Origin: Pseudomonas sp. LB-090624
GTDB taxonomy: Bacteria; Pseudomonadota; Gammaproteobacteria; Pseudomonadales; Pseudomonadaceae
Direction of reading: 5' to 3'
DNA length: 64,000 nt
NCBI RefSeq assembly: GCF_003205205.1
Contig: NZ_QJRL01000022.1
Coordinates: 1 to 64,000, forward strand
This document shows positions 34,232-43,662 of the stretch, piece by piece. The notes beneath the pieces are model-generated. The model searched no databases. It saw only the letters and a list, made by a program, of their open reading frames with translations, and was not told the DNA's origin. A program made the position numbers and the translations under genes. Each line of letters starts with the position of its first letter. Position 1 is the first letter of the stretch.

Positions 34232-36532
34232 ATGCCTGAAACCACCCGCCACCTAACCCTCGCCAACGGCCTGCAACTGACCCTGCGCCACGCCCCGCGC
34301 CTGAAGCGTTCGGCCGCCGCACTGCGGGTGCACGCGGGCAGCCACGATGCCCTGAAGAAATGGCCCGGCCTGGCGCACTTCCTTGAACACCTGTTCTTCC
34401 TGGGCACCAACCGCTTCCCGCTGGAAGATGGCTTGATGCGCTATGTGCAGGCCCTGGGCGGCCAGGTCAACGCCAGCACCCGCGAACGTGCCACCGACTT
34501 TTTCTTCGAAGTGCCACCCAATGCCCTGAATGGAGGCCTTGAGCGCCTGTGCCAGATGTTGGCCGCACCGGACCTGGGCATTGAACGCCAACGCCGCGAG
34601 CGGGAAGTGATCCACGCCGAGTTCATCGCCTGGTCGCGCAACCCCCAGGCCCAGCAGCAGTTCGCCTTACTGCAGTCAGTGTCACCGGGGCATCCGCTGG
34701 GTGGTTTTCAGGCAGGCAATCGATACACGCTGGCCCTGCAGGATCCGGCCTTCCAGCAAGCGCTTGTGGGCTTTCACCAGCGCTTCTACCAAGGCGGCCA
34801 GATCACCTTGAGCCTGTGCGGGCCGCAGTCGCTGGATGACCTTGAGCAACTTGGCCGACAACATGCCGAGCTGTTTGCCGCAGGTGAGCGAGTGCCGCAA
34901 ATACCGCCGCCGCCACTGCCAGCGACGCCTACCCCGCTGGTCTTCTCGCACGAGCACCTTCCCAGCGGGGCCGAGCGAGCGCTGGAACTGCTGATAGCCT
35001 GCCTTGACGACAGCCGCCCCGGCACTTGGCTGGGTGCACTTCGCGAACGTGGCTGGGTGCAGGGCTTCAAGGCCGAAAAACTGTATGCCCATGCCGGGCA
35101 ACTGTTGTGGCAGCTCGACCTGAAGCTCAGCACCGGCGCCTGCCTGGACGACGCCTACACCCTGCTGCACGGTTGGTTCGGGTTCATCCGCCAGGCTGAT
35201 CTTGAGCAGTTGAACCAGGAATTCGGCCTGCTGCTGCGCAGCCGCGAGCACGCCGCCAGTGCGCTTGAACTCGCCTGCCGGGACAGCTCCGGCCAGCCGT
35301 TCGCCAAACTGGATGCACAGGGCTTGCAGGCGCTGCGTGCCTTGCTTGATGGTTTGCCACGCAGTGATCAAGGCCAGTGGCAATTGCCCCCGGTCGAACC
35401 ATTGCTGATGGCTGATTTGCCCCACGCCAGCACGCAGCCTGTGCCTGCAGCACTGAAAATCTGTGACCAGCTCCCTGCCGCCCGCCAATACGCGGCACTC
35501 TATCTGCGCTGGCACGTACCTTCGCCTCTGCGCCATCACCTGCACGGCGTACTTGAACAGGCTCTGGCCCCTCTGCAAGAACGCTGTGCAAGGGCCTCGG
35601 TGCAGCTGCAGTTCACGACTGCCGGGGAATACTGGCAGTTACGCTGCACCGGGCAGCCGGCAGCAGTGTTGCACGCCGTGGAGCAAGCCTTGGCATTGGT
35701 GGTCAAGCCGCCAGCTAGCTGCTGGCAGCCCTGCACACCGCAGCCGCCGGCCCTGATCCCGATTCGGGCCTTGCTCAAACAGCTGCCGGATGCAGTACTG
35801 GGCACCCTGCCCGCCGCAGCACCTGCCTGCACGCTGCAACAAGATCAACTCGACCACCTGTGGCAGCAGTCGCACTGGCAGGGCTTGGCCGCAGGCTTCG
35901 ACAATGGCGCATTAAATACCTTGGGGAACGTTTTGCAGCACTGCCCGGGGCAAGGCGGGCAACCTGGATCTGTGCCCAGCTGGGCCAACCATCGCTGGCA
36001 GCACGCCGCTGTGTCAGGCAGTGAACACGCCTTGCTGCTGTTCTGCCCCCTGGCGGCGGCCCAAGAAGCGCCGGGCCGCTTGCTCGCCCAGTTGCTACAA
36101 GGGCCGATCTACCAACGCCTGCGGGTCGAGCTGCAACTTGGCTATGCGGTTTTCAGCGCCTTTCGTCAGGTCGAAGGCGTCGGCGGCCTGCTGTTCGGGG
36201 TGCAATCCCCACACACCAGCCAGGCACAGGTCCTCGACCACCTGCGCACCTTGCTGGGCCAAGGCGTAACCCTTGACCCGGCAGCTCGCCAGGCGTTGGC
36301 CGAACAATTCGACGAGGCCGCCATGGCCAACGCAGACGTCGCCGAATGGGCATGGCAGACACACCTGGCTACACAACCCGGCAGGTTGGATACTCTACGC
36401 ACGGCTATCCTGAACACGCGGCAGTCGGATCTGGACCAATTGCTAGGCAACCTGCTCGATGCGGGTGCCAGCTGGCTGTGCCTGGCCAACGCTGCCGCGC
36501 CAGATACTTCCTGGCAGGTCGCAAGGCATTAA
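34232..36532 (+). CDS. pqqF: PQQ biosynthesis M16 peptidase PqqF
   Basis: PqqF is a zinc protease of the M16 (insulinase/pitrilysin) family thought to process the PqqA peptide during pyrroloquinoline quinone synthesis. The inverted zinc motif HFLEH is at residues 49-53 of the 766-residue protein, with EREVIHAEF near residue 125. The long, more divergent second half is usual. It lies upstream of pqqA, the standard order in P. putida, with its own gap of 158 bases to pqqA. Confidence 0.92.
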   Translation: MPETTRHLTLANGLQLTLRHAPRLKRSAAALRVHAGSHDALKKWPGLAHFLEHLFFLGTNRFPLEDGLMRYVQALGGQVNASTRERATDFFFEVPPNALNGGLERLCQMLAAPDLGIERQRREREVIHAEFIAWSRNPQAQQQFALLQSVSPGHPLGGFQAGNRYTLALQDPAFQQALVGFHQRFYQGGQITLSLCGPQSLDDLEQLGRQHAELFAAGERVPQIPPPPLPATPTPLVFSHEHLPSGAERALELLIACLDDSRPGTWLGALRERGWVQGFKAEKLYAHAGQLLWQLDLKLSTGACLDDAYTLLHGWFGFIRQADLEQLNQEFGLLLRSREHAASALELACRDSSGQPFAKLDAQGLQALRALLDGLPRSDQGQWQLPPVEPLLMADLPHASTQPVPAALKICDQLPAARQYAALYLRWHVPSPLRHHLHGVLEQALAPLQERCARASVQLQFTTAGEYWQLRCTGQPAAVLHAVEQALALVVKPPASCWQPCTPQPPALIPIRALLKQLPDAVLGTLPAAAPACTLQQDQLDHLWQQSHWQGLAAGFDNGALNTLGNVLQHCPGQGGQPGSVPSWANHRWQHAAVSGSEHALLLFCPLAAAQEAPGRLLAQLLQGPIYQRLRVELQLGYAVFSAFRQVEGVGGLLFGVQSPHTSQAQVLDHLRTLLGQGVTLDPAARQALAEQFDEAAMANADVAEWAWQTHLATQPGRLDTLRTAILNTRQSDLDQLLGNLLDAGASWLCLANAAAPDTSWQVARH

Positions 36533-36690
36533 TTGTTACGCCAACTGCAATGGCACTTTTCGAATAATTAACCTTTCGGTACAAATTTTTCTTGTAAGAT
36601 AGCGCAATCCCAGCTCCGGGAACCTCCTGCGTCTGGCGGTACCCAAGTAGTAGCTGAGCAACCTCAAACCCATCCGGAAGGAGTAATCCC

Positions 36691-36762
36691 ATGTGGACCA
36701 AACCTGCATACACTGATCTGCGTATCGGCTTCGAAGTCACCATGTACTTCGCTAACCGCTAA
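36691..36762 (+). CDS. pqqA: PQQ precursor peptide PqqA
   Basis: This 23-residue peptide ([20 protein letters not shown] and three more) is the substrate from which PQQ is built. Glu15 and Tyr19, in the E-x3-Y arrangement, are the residues cross-linked by PqqE. A strong ribosome binding site (GGAAGGAG) precedes the ATG. A terminator-like hairpin follows, consistent with the high pqqA to pqqB ratio known for such operons. Confidence 0.97.
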
Positions 36763-36780
36763 GCCCGGCTTACGGTTCCA

Positions 36781-36811
36781 CGCCTCGGCCCGCCGGGGCG
36801 TTTTCGTTTTT
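36781..36811 (+). terminator. Leaky terminator between pqqA and pqqB
   Basis: CGCCTCG pairs with CGGGGCG (one G-T pair), followed by TTTTCGTTTTT. Partial termination here would make pqqA RNA much more abundant than pqqBCDE. Confidence 0.75.
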
Positions 36812-36845
36812 CAGATACGGATTTCGCACAGCAAAGAGAGTGGCC

Positions 36846-37757
36846 ATGTACATTCAGGTTCTCGGCTCCGCCGCCGGTGGCGGGTTCCCGCAGTGGAACT
36901 GTAACTGCGCCAACTGCAAGGGCTACCGTGACGGTACCCTGCGTGCGACGGCGCGCACCCAGTCGTCCATCGCCCTGTCTGACGACGGCGTCCACTGGGT
37001 GCTCTGCAATGCCTCGCCCGACATCCGCGCCCAGCTGCAGGCCTTTGCGCCCATGCAGCCGGCCCGGGCCCTGCGCGACACCGGTATTAACGCCATCGTC
37101 CTGCTGGACAGCCAGATCGACCACACCACCGGCCTGCTGAGCCTGCGTGAAGGCTGCCCGCATCAGGTGTGGTGCACCGACATGGTCCACCAGGACCTCA
37201 CCACCGGCTTCCCGCTGTTCAACATGCTCAGCCACTGGAACGGCGGCCTGCAGTGGAACCGCATCGAACTGCAAGGCAGCTTCGTGATCGACGCATGCCC
37301 TAACCTGCGCTTCACCCCGTTCCCGCTGCGCAGCGCCGCACCACCCTACTCGCCGCATCGCTTCGACCCCCACCCGGGCGACAACCTCGGTTTGCTGGTG
37401 GAGGACACCCGCACCGGCGGCAAGCTGTTCTACGCCCCGGGCCTGGGCCAGGTCGACGAAAAGCTGTTGGCGATGATGCACGGCGCCGACTGCCTGCTGG
37501 TCGACGGCACCCTGTGGGAGGACGATGAAATGCAACGCCGTGGTGTCGGCACGCGCACTGGCCGCGAGATGGGCCACCTGGCGCAGAACGGTCCCGGCGG
37601 CATGCTGGAGGTGCTCGATGCCTTCCCGCGCCAGCGCAAAGTGCTTATCCACATCAACAACACCAACCCGATTCTCGATGAAGACTCGCCCGAACGCGCC
37701 GAAGTGTTGCGCCGGGGCGTGGAAGTGGCCTTCGACGGCATGAGCATCGAGTTGTAA
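36846..37757 (+). CDS. pqqB: PQQ biosynthesis protein PqqB
   Basis: PqqB is a metallo-beta-lactamase-fold protein, reported to act as a hydroxylase on the PqqA-derived intermediate. The 303-residue sequence begins MYIQVLGSAAGGGFPQWNCN and has the metal-site region SQIDHTTGLLSLR near residue 91. An in-frame GTG two codons upstream is less likely than this ATG. A 101-base gap with a short repeat separates it from pqqC. Confidence 0.95.
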   Translation: MYIQVLGSAAGGGFPQWNCNCANCKGYRDGTLRATARTQSSIALSDDGVHWVLCNASPDIRAQLQAFAPMQPARALRDTGINAIVLLDSQIDHTTGLLSLREGCPHQVWCTDMVHQDLTTGFPLFNMLSHWNGGLQWNRIELQGSFVIDACPNLRFTPFPLRSAAPPYSPHRFDPHPGDNLGLLVEDTRTGGKLFYAPGLGQVDEKLLAMMHGADCLLVDGTLWEDDEMQRRGVGTRTGREMGHLAQNGPGGMLEVLDAFPRQRKVLIHINNTNPILDEDSPERAEVLRRGVEVAFDGMSIEL

Positions 37758-37858
37758 AACAGTCCGTGAAGCGACACAGACTCTATGGAAGCGGCCTGCC
37801 CGCTTCCACAGGGTGAAAATGTGTCAGGCCTGACAATCGCTTTACAGGAGCCAGCCGA

Positions 37859-38614
37859 ATGAGCGACGCACTGCCAATGTCCCCTGCCGAATTCGAGCAG
37901 GCCCTGCGCGCCAAGGGCGCCTACTACCACATTCACCACCCCTACCACGTGGCGATGTACCAAGGTCGCGCCACCCGCGAGCAAATCCAGGGCTGGGTTG
38001 CCAACCGCTTCTACTATCAGGTCAACATCCCGATGAAGGACGCCGCGATCCTGGCCAACTGCCCGGACCGTGAAGTGCGCCGTGAGTGGATCCAGCGCCT
38101 GCTCGACCACGATGGTGCCCCCGGTGAGGATGGCGGCATCGAAGCCTGGCTGCGCCTGGGCCAGGCGGTCGGGCTGGACCCGGACCAATTGCGCTCGCAA
38201 GAACTGGTATTGCCCGGCGTGCGCTTTGCCGTGGACGCCTACGTCAACTTTGCCCGGCGCGCCAGCTGGCAGGAAGCGGCCAGCAGCTCGCTGACCGAAT
38301 TGTTCGCCCCGCAAATCCACCAGTCACGCCTGGACAGCTGGCCGCAGCACTACCCGTGGATCGACCCCGCCGGCTACGAGTACTTCCGCACCCGCCTGGG
38401 CCAGGCCCGGCGTGACGTGGAGCACGGCCTGGCGATTACCTTGCAGCACTACACCACCCGCGCGGGCCAGGAGCGTATGCTGGAGATCTTGCAGTTCAAG
38501 CTGGATATCCTCTGGAGCATGCTCGACGCCATGAGCATGGCCTACGAGCTGAACCGCCCGCCTTATCACTCCGTCACCCAGGACCGGGTGTGGCACAAGG
38601 GGATTACCCTATGA
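37859..38614 (+). CDS. pqqC: PQQ synthase PqqC
   Basis: PqqC catalyses the final ring closure and eight-electron oxidation to PQQ, without metal or cofactor. The 251-residue all-helical protein shows YYHIHHPYHVAMYQGRA near residue 22, NRFYYQ near residue 48 and LQHYTTRAGQ near residue 197. It overlaps pqqD as ATGA. Full length. Confidence 0.96.
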   Translation: MSDALPMSPAEFEQALRAKGAYYHIHHPYHVAMYQGRATREQIQGWVANRFYYQVNIPMKDAAILANCPDREVRREWIQRLLDHDGAPGEDGGIEAWLRLGQAVGLDPDQLRSQELVLPGVRFAVDAYVNFARRASWQEAASSSLTELFAPQIHQSRLDSWPQHYPWIDPAGYEYFRTRLGQARRDVEHGLAITLQHYTTRAGQERMLEILQFKLDILWSMLDAMSMAYELNRPPYHSVTQDRVWHKGITL

Positions 38615-38886
38615 GTTTTGATCGCAATCAGGTGCCGAGCTGGCGGCCAGGCTACCGCTTCCAGTACGAGCCAGCGCAAAAGGGCCATGTGTTGCTCTAC
38701 CCCGAAGGCATGATCAAGCTGAACGACAGCGCCAGCCTGATCGGTGGCCTGATCGACGGCCAGCGCGACGTGGCCGCAATCATCAGCCAACTCGAGCAGC
38801 AATTCCCCGATGTGCCCGAAGTAGCCGAAGACATCGAGCAGTTCATGGAGGTGGCCCGTGCCGAACACTGGATCGTCCTCGCCTGA
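38611..38886 (+). CDS. pqqD: PqqA-binding chaperone PqqD
   Basis: PqqD is a small RiPP-recognition protein that binds PqqA and presents it to PqqE. The 91-residue protein has the winged-helix-like fold typical of the family (VLLYPEGMIKLNDSASLIG, then DIEQFMEVARAEHWI). The start overlaps the pqqC stop by four bases. Its 3' end overlaps pqqE by 29 bases if the GTG start of pqqE is right. Confidence 0.95.
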   Translation: MSFDRNQVPSWRPGYRFQYEPAQKGHVLLYPEGMIKLNDSASLIGGLIDGQRDVAAIISQLEQQFPDVPEVAEDIEQFMEVARAEHWIVLA

Positions 38887-40018
38887 AGTGCCGCCTACGC
38901 CCGAAGTCGGCTTGCCGCTGTGGCTGCTCGCCGAGCTGACCTACCGCTGCCCGCTGCAGTGCCCTTACTGCTCTAACCCGCTGGACTTCGCCGCCCAGGG
39001 CCAGGAGCTGAGCACCGAACAGTGGTTCAAGGTAATGGCCGAGGCTCGGCAAATGGGCGCCGCGCAAATCGGCTTTTCCGGCGGTGAACCACTGGTACGC
39101 CAGGACCTCGCCGAGCTGATCGGCGAGGCCCGACGGCTGGGTTACTACACCAACCTGATCACTTCGGGCATCGGCCTGACCGAAGCGCGAATCGCCGACT
39201 TCAAGAAGGCCGGCCTGGACCATATCCAGATCAGCTTCCAGGCCAGCGATGAGCAGGTCAACAACCTGCTGGCCGGCTCGAAGAAGGCCTTTGCGCAGAA
39301 GCTTGAAATGGCCCGTGCAGTGAAAGCCCACGGCTACCCGATGGTGCTCAACTTCGTCACCCACCGGCACAACATCGACAAGATCGACCGCATCATCGAG
39401 CTGTGTATCGCCCTTGAGGCCGACTTCGTCGAGCTGGCTACCTGCCAGTTCTACGGCTGGGCGCACCTCAACCGCCTGGGCCTGCTGCCAACCCGAGCGC
39501 AGCTGGAACGGGCCGAGCGCATCACCAACGAATACCGCGACAAGCTGAAGGCCGATGGCAACCCGTGCAAGCTGATATTCGTCACCCCGGACTACTATGA
39601 AGAACGCCCCAAGGCCTGCATGAACGGCTGGGGCAATCTGTTCCTCACCATTACCCCGGACGGCACCGCGCTGCCCTGCCACGGCGCCCGCCAGCTGCCA
39701 GTGCAGTTCCCCAACGTACGCGACCACGACCTGCACCATATCTGGTATGAGTCGTTCGGCTTCAACCGCTTCCGGGGATACGAGTGGATGCGCGAACCGT
39801 GCCGCTCCTGCGACGAGAAGGAAAAGGACTTCGGCGGCTGTCGCTGCCAGGCCTTCATGCTGACCGGTGATGCCAGCAATGCCGACCCGGTGTGCGCCAA
39901 GTCGGCCGAGCACGGCATCATCCTCAAGGCTCGCGAGGAGGCGGAAACCGCCGAGCTCGCCATTGAACAGATGACTTTCCGCAATGATCGAAACTCCCGC
40001 GTCATCGCCCGTGGCTGA
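38858..40018 (+). CDS. pqqE: PqqA peptide cyclase, radical SAM/SPASM enzyme PqqE
   Basis: PqqE forms the carbon-carbon bond between Glu and Tyr of PqqA. The 386-residue protein has the radical SAM cluster cysteines C31, C35 and C38 (YRCPLQCPYC), the GFSGGEPL motif, and carboxy-terminal SPASM cysteines (CMNGWGN, LPCHGAR, EPCRSCDEKEKDFGGCRC). The GTG at 38858 overlaps pqqD; a later start cannot be excluded, but none leaves a better ribosome binding site. It overlaps the next gene by 35 bases. Confidence 0.95.
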   Translation: MPNTGSSSPEVPPTPEVGLPLWLLAELTYRCPLQCPYCSNPLDFAAQGQELSTEQWFKVMAEARQMGAAQIGFSGGEPLVRQDLAELIGEARRLGYYTNLITSGIGLTEARIADFKKAGLDHIQISFQASDEQVNNLLAGSKKAFAQKLEMARAVKAHGYPMVLNFVTHRHNIDKIDRIIELCIALEADFVELATCQFYGWAHLNRLGLLPTRAQLERAERITNEYRDKLKADGNPCKLIFVTPDYYEERPKACMNGWGNLFLTITPDGTALPCHGARQLPVQFPNVRDHDLHHIWYESFGFNRFRGYEWMREPCRSCDEKEKDFGGCRCQAFMLTGDASNADPVCAKSAEHGIILKAREEAETAELAIEQMTFRNDRNSRVIARG

Positions 40019-41807
40019 ATTCAGCGCGGCACAGGCGGTTGCTGCCGGCACCGACTTCGCCGAGCTCAAAGTCAGCGCCGACGGGCTGTTCTGGAACGAG
40101 TTCCGACCCGCCGATGGTGCTTGCCGTGTCTGGCACTGGCTGCACTACCAGGCCCGTTGCCTCACCCCGGACGGTTTCAGCGTACGTAGCCGGGTCTATG
40201 AGTATGGCGGCGGCAGCTTCTGCCTGGGTGGCGAAGGGCTGGTGTTCGTCAACGAAAAGGACCAGCAGGTCTACACCCAGCCGCTGGACGATTCGCTACC
40301 GCGTGCGCTGACTCAGGATGTCAGCTGCCGCTACGGCGATGTGCAGTGGCACGACGGCCAAGTATTGGCCGTTGAAGAGCGCCATGCCGAGCAGGTAGAG
40401 CATCGCCTGGTCGCATTGGCTAACAGCAGCCGCGAGGTGCTTGCAGAGGGCGCCGACTTTTACGCCTCGCCTACTGTCAGTGCCGATGGCCAGCGCCTGG
40501 CATGGGTCGAATGGGATCGCCCGGCACAGCCCTGGACCGTCACCCGGCTGATGTATCGCGAGAGGGATACCAGCGGCCACTGGGGGCCGGCGCACTGTGT
40601 AGCCGCCGCAGAGGAATCGCTGCAACAGCCACGCTTCGATGGCGAAGGGCGGCTCTACTGCCTGTCCGATCGCAATGGCTTCTGGCAACCTTGGGGTGAG
40701 GTCGATGGCCAATGGCAGGCGTTGCCTGCCGCACCGGCAGACCATGCTGCTGCGCCTTGGCAACTGGGCACCTGTACCTGGTTGGCACTAGGCCCGCAAC
40801 GCTACTTGGCCAGCTGGTTCGAAGAAGGCTTCGGGCAATTGGGTCTGCGCGGTGAAGACGGCCGAATGGAGCGCTTCGCCAGTGCCTATACACGCTTTCG
40901 CAGCCTGGCCATGGACGCCGAGAACCTCTATGCCATTGCCGCCTCGCCCATCAGCCCGCCGGCAGTCATTGCCATTGACCGCAGCAACCACGAAGTGCGC
41001 GTGCTGGCCGGTGGTGCCGAAATACTGCCGGCAGGGCAAATCAGTCTGCCGCAGTCGATCCACTATGGCGGTGAAGGCGAACTGGCCCATGGTTTCTTCT
41101 ACCCGCCGGCGCAGTCGAAAGGTGCAGCACCACTGGTCGTGTTCATCCACGGCGGGCCAACCTCGGCGTGCTATCCCGTGCTCGACCCACGCATCCAGTA
41201 TTGGACTCAGCGCGGCTTTGCGGTGGCCGACCTGAACTACCGGGGCAGCACCGGCTATGGCCGGGAATACCGCCAGGCATTGCACCTGCGCTGGGGCGAG
41301 AGCGATGTGGCGGATGCCTGCGCGGTGGTCGAGTACCTGGCAGCTCAAGGCTTGATCGACAAGCACAAGGCGTTCATCCGCGGCGGCAGCGCCGGGGGCT
41401 ACACCACCCTGTGCGCCTTGGCGTTCCATGACAAGTTTCGCGCGGGCGCCAGCCTGTACGGGGTCAGCGACCCGGTAGCCCTGGGCCGTGCCACCCACAA
41501 GTTCGAGGGCGATTACCTGAATTGGCTGATCGGCGACCCGCAGCAGGACGCTGAACGCTATCACCAGCGCACGCCGCTGATGCATGCGGAGCAGATCAAG
41601 GTGCCGGTGATTTTCTTCCAGGGTGAGCTGGATGCGGTAGTGGTGCCGGAGCAGACACGTTCGATGTTGGCAGCGTTGCAGGCCAACGGGATCGACGCTG
41701 AAGGCCACTTCTATGCGGGGGAGCGGCATGGGTTCCGCAACGCGCAGAACCTGGCGCATGCCTTGGAAGAGGAGTGGAAATTCTACTGTCGCGTGTTGGT
41801 GCAGTAG
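39984..41807 (+). CDS. S9 family peptidase (prolyl oligopeptidase type) of the pqq operon
   Basis: This 607-residue protein has a beta-propeller-like amino-terminal half and a carboxy-terminal alpha/beta hydrolase domain with the oxyanion motif FIHGGPTSACYP near residue 390, nucleophile serine in RGGSAGGYTT near residue 471, and the late aspartate and histidine (GELDAVVVPEQ, GERHGF). Homologues at this position in pseudomonad pqq operons are sometimes called PqqM. A role in trimming PqqA or cross-linked peptide is plausible but not shown. The ATG lies inside pqqE, implying coupled translation. Confidence 0.85.
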   Translation: MIETPASSPVAEFSAAQAVAAGTDFAELKVSADGLFWNEFRPADGACRVWHWLHYQARCLTPDGFSVRSRVYEYGGGSFCLGGEGLVFVNEKDQQVYTQPLDDSLPRALTQDVSCRYGDVQWHDGQVLAVEERHAEQVEHRLVALANSSREVLAEGADFYASPTVSADGQRLAWVEWDRPAQPWTVTRLMYRERDTSGHWGPAHCVAAAEESLQQPRFDGEGRLYCLSDRNGFWQPWGEVDGQWQALPAAPADHAAAPWQLGTCTWLALGPQRYLASWFEEGFGQLGLRGEDGRMERFASAYTRFRSLAMDAENLYAIAASPISPPAVIAIDRSNHEVRVLAGGAEILPAGQISLPQSIHYGGEGELAHGFFYPPAQSKGAAPLVVFIHGGPTSACYPVLDPRIQYWTQRGFAVADLNYRGSTGYGREYRQALHLRWGESDVADACAVVEYLAAQGLIDKHKAFIRGGSAGGYTTLCALAFHDKFRAGASLYGVSDPVALGRATHKFEGDYLNWLIGDPQQDAERYHQRTPLMHAEQIKVPVIFFQGELDAVVVPEQTRSMLAALQANGIDAEGHFYAGERHGFRNAQNLAHALEEEWKFYCRVLVQ

Positions 41808-41811
41808 CCCA

Positions 41812-41852
41812 GGCCCCTGCCGAAGCAACCTTGTGCTGCTCCTGCAGGGGCC
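41812..41852. terminator. Hairpin between convergent S9 peptidase and yqaE genes
   Basis: GGCCCCTGC (41812-41820) and GCAGGGGCC (41844-41852) are perfect complements with a 23-base loop. No T-run; probably a bidirectional stop or dispersed repeat. Confidence 0.45.
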
Positions 41853-41866
41853 AATCTTTGCCGGTA

Positions 41867-42025
41867 TCAGCGCTTGGCGATGATATACACCGCATGCACG
41901 ATGCCCGGAATGTAACCCAGTAAGGTCAGCAGAATATTCAGCCAGAACGCCCCGCCAAACCCCACCTGCAGAAACACGCCCAGCGGTGGCAGAAGAATGG
42001 CGATGATGATGCGAATAAAGTCCAT
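41867..42025 (-). CDS. YqaE/Pmp3 family small membrane protein
   Basis: This 52-residue protein begins MDFIRIIIAILLPPLGVFLQ and continues with VGFGGAFWLNILLTLLGYIPG, two hydrophobic helices around the family's LPPLGV and LGYIPGI signatures. Pmp3-type proteolipids are small inner-membrane proteins induced by osmotic or membrane stress in several organisms. GGAGAG lies upstream of the ATG. It is a single-gene unit. Confidence 0.92.
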   Translation of the reverse strand: MDFIRIIIAILLPPLGVFLQVGFGGAFWLNILLTLLGYIPGIVHAVYIIAKR

Positions 42026-42086
42026 GCGAGTCTCTCCTGAAGGGTTACATCAAAGACTAGCCGCCCGCCACAGAGGTTCCACAGGC

Positions 42087-42126
42087 AAAAAAAACGCCCC
42101 GGGCCGAATGAAACAGGCCAGGGGCG
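42087..42126 (-). terminator. Terminator of the aminotransferase gene
   Basis: On the minus strand, CGCCCCTGGCC pairs with GGCCCGGGGCG around a 10-base loop, with one interruption, and is followed by eight T (42094 down to 42087). Confidence 0.88.
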
Positions 42127-42171
42127 ATGCGCAGGAACGCCAGACGGTTCGTTGAATTCTTTGCCAGGCCG

Positions 42172-43452
42172 CTATGCCGGCACTACGTGGCGGGCCTGCT
42201 GCTGGGCATGCAGGCGGGTGAAGGCACGTGCCAGGCGCAGCAGCATTTCATCGATGTTGCCTTTGCTCACGGTCAGGGCCGGTGAAAAGCGCACCACATC
42301 CGTTTGTGGAGCATTCAGCAGCAAGCCTTCGTGCAAGGCCGCCGCCACCAGCTCGCGGGCCAGGTTTTCTTTCAGCTGCAGCGCCCACAGCAGCCCTTGC
42401 CCGCGCACTTCACCCTGGCCATAGCGCCCGGCCAGGCGGCTCAGCCCTTCGCGCAAATGGCGGCCATGGTCTTGCACCTGGGCGAAGAAACCAGGCTCCA
42501 GCACGGTATCCAGCACGGCCAGGCCGGCGGCGCACATCAGCGCGTTGCCGTGGTGGCTGCCTTCCAGCTCGCCCGGCGCAGCGCAGCACGCAGTACCTCG
42601 GGCCAGCAACGCCGCCAGCGGTACGCCACCGCCCAGGCCCTTGCCCAAGGTGATGATGTCGGCGCGCACCCCGTAGATTTCTTCGGCCAGCAGCGCGCCA
42701 CAGCGGCCAATGCCAGTCTGCACCTCATCGAGGATCAGCAGGATACCCAGTTCGCGGCACAGCGTTTCCACACCCTTGAGGTATTCCTGTGTGGCCGGAA
42801 TTACCCCTGCCTCGCCCTGGACAGGTTCCAGCATGATCGCCACGGTGCGCGAGTCCACCTCGGCGTGCAGGGCCGCCAGGTCATTGAACGGCACTTTGCT
42901 GAAACCCGGCAGGCCGGGCTCGCAGCGGTTGCACGGCAGAGGGTCGGATGCCGACAGTGCGCCCAGGCTGCGGCCATGGCAGGCCTGGGTGGCGGTGATG
43001 ATGTGATAGGCGCCGTTGCGGTGCAGCTGGCCCCACTTGCGCGCCAGCTTGATCGCGCCCTCGCAGGCTTCGGCACCGCTGTTGAGCAAGTAGGCCTGGT
43101 CGCTGCCGGTGCTCTGGCACAGGCGGTTGACCAGCCATAGCAGGCCACGGCTGTGAAAGCCAGAACCCGGGTTGATCAATGCCTGGGCCTGATTGCCCAG
43201 CGCCTTCACCAACGCGCTGGGGCTGTGGCCCAGGCTATTCACCGCGCCACCTTGGGTGAAATCCAGATAGGCATGGCCGTCGCTGTCCCACAACCATGAG
43301 CCTTGGCCACGCACGAAAACCTGCGCTGCGCGTTCCGCGCTGGGCATCAGGCGCTCCCGCGATATCTCGTCGGCTGGCGGCACGATCACCGCCGCGCGCT
43401 TGGGCTCGGCGGCCGCAACAGCGGCCGAGCGGCGCAGGTTGAACAGGTTCAT
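42172..43452 (-). CDS. Class III PLP aminotransferase, acetylornithine/diaminobutyrate-like
   Basis: This 426-residue aminotransferase has the family signatures LILDEVQTGIGRCG and ITLGKGLGGGVPL; the lysine of the latter binds pyridoxal phosphate. It resembles ArgD/AstC and 4-aminobutyrate-type enzymes that act on omega-amino groups, but its substrate cannot be told. The ATG opening MNLFNLRR, with GGAG at a proper distance, was chosen over longer versions that add a proline-rich lead. It is divergent from a LysR regulator, which probably controls it. Proximity to pqq and lysine genes may be coincidental. Confidence 0.85.
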   Translation of the reverse strand: MNLFNLRRSAAVAAAEPKRAAVIVPPADEISRERLMPSAERAAQVFVRGQGSWLWDSDGHAYLDFTQGGAVNSLGHSPSALVKALGNQAQALINPGSGFHSRGLLWLVNRLCQSTGSDQAYLLNSGAEACEGAIKLARKWGQLHRNGAYHIITATQACHGRSLGALSASDPLPCNRCEPGLPGFSKVPFNDLAALHAEVDSRTVAIMLEPVQGEAGVIPATQEYLKGVETLCRELGILLILDEVQTGIGRCGALLAEEIYGVRADIITLGKGLGGGVPLAALLARGTACCAAPGELEGSHHGNALMCAAGLAVLDTVLEPGFFAQVQDHGRHLREGLSRLAGRYGQGEVRGQGLLWALQLKENLARELVAAALHEGLLLNAPQTDVVRFSPALTVSKGNIDEMLLRLARAFTRLHAQQQARHVVPA

Positions 43453-43555
43453 CAGGGCTCCAGCCATGCACGGTAAGGGGTGGGCACGGGGCGGTCTTGG
43501 TGCCACCACTCGATATTTTGCCTTGCCTATCAAAAGTGTTTTTCATCCGGGGTAA

Positions 43556-43569
43556 CAATCGACCGATTG
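43556..43569. promoter_or_regulatory. Candidate LysR operator
   Basis: CAATCG-AC-CGATTG is a perfect dyad in the 210-base gap between the divergent aminotransferase and LysR genes, followed by a further GATCG. The position suits a LysR-type binding site; no other strong dyad is seen in this gap. Confidence 0.4.
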
Positions 43570-43662
43570 ATCGCTGTAACCCGTTGGAATACGGCGATAG
43601 ACTAGGCCTCACAAGGGTTTTCGACCATTTCGTTTTTCCAGCATTTTCGATAAGTGTTACTT

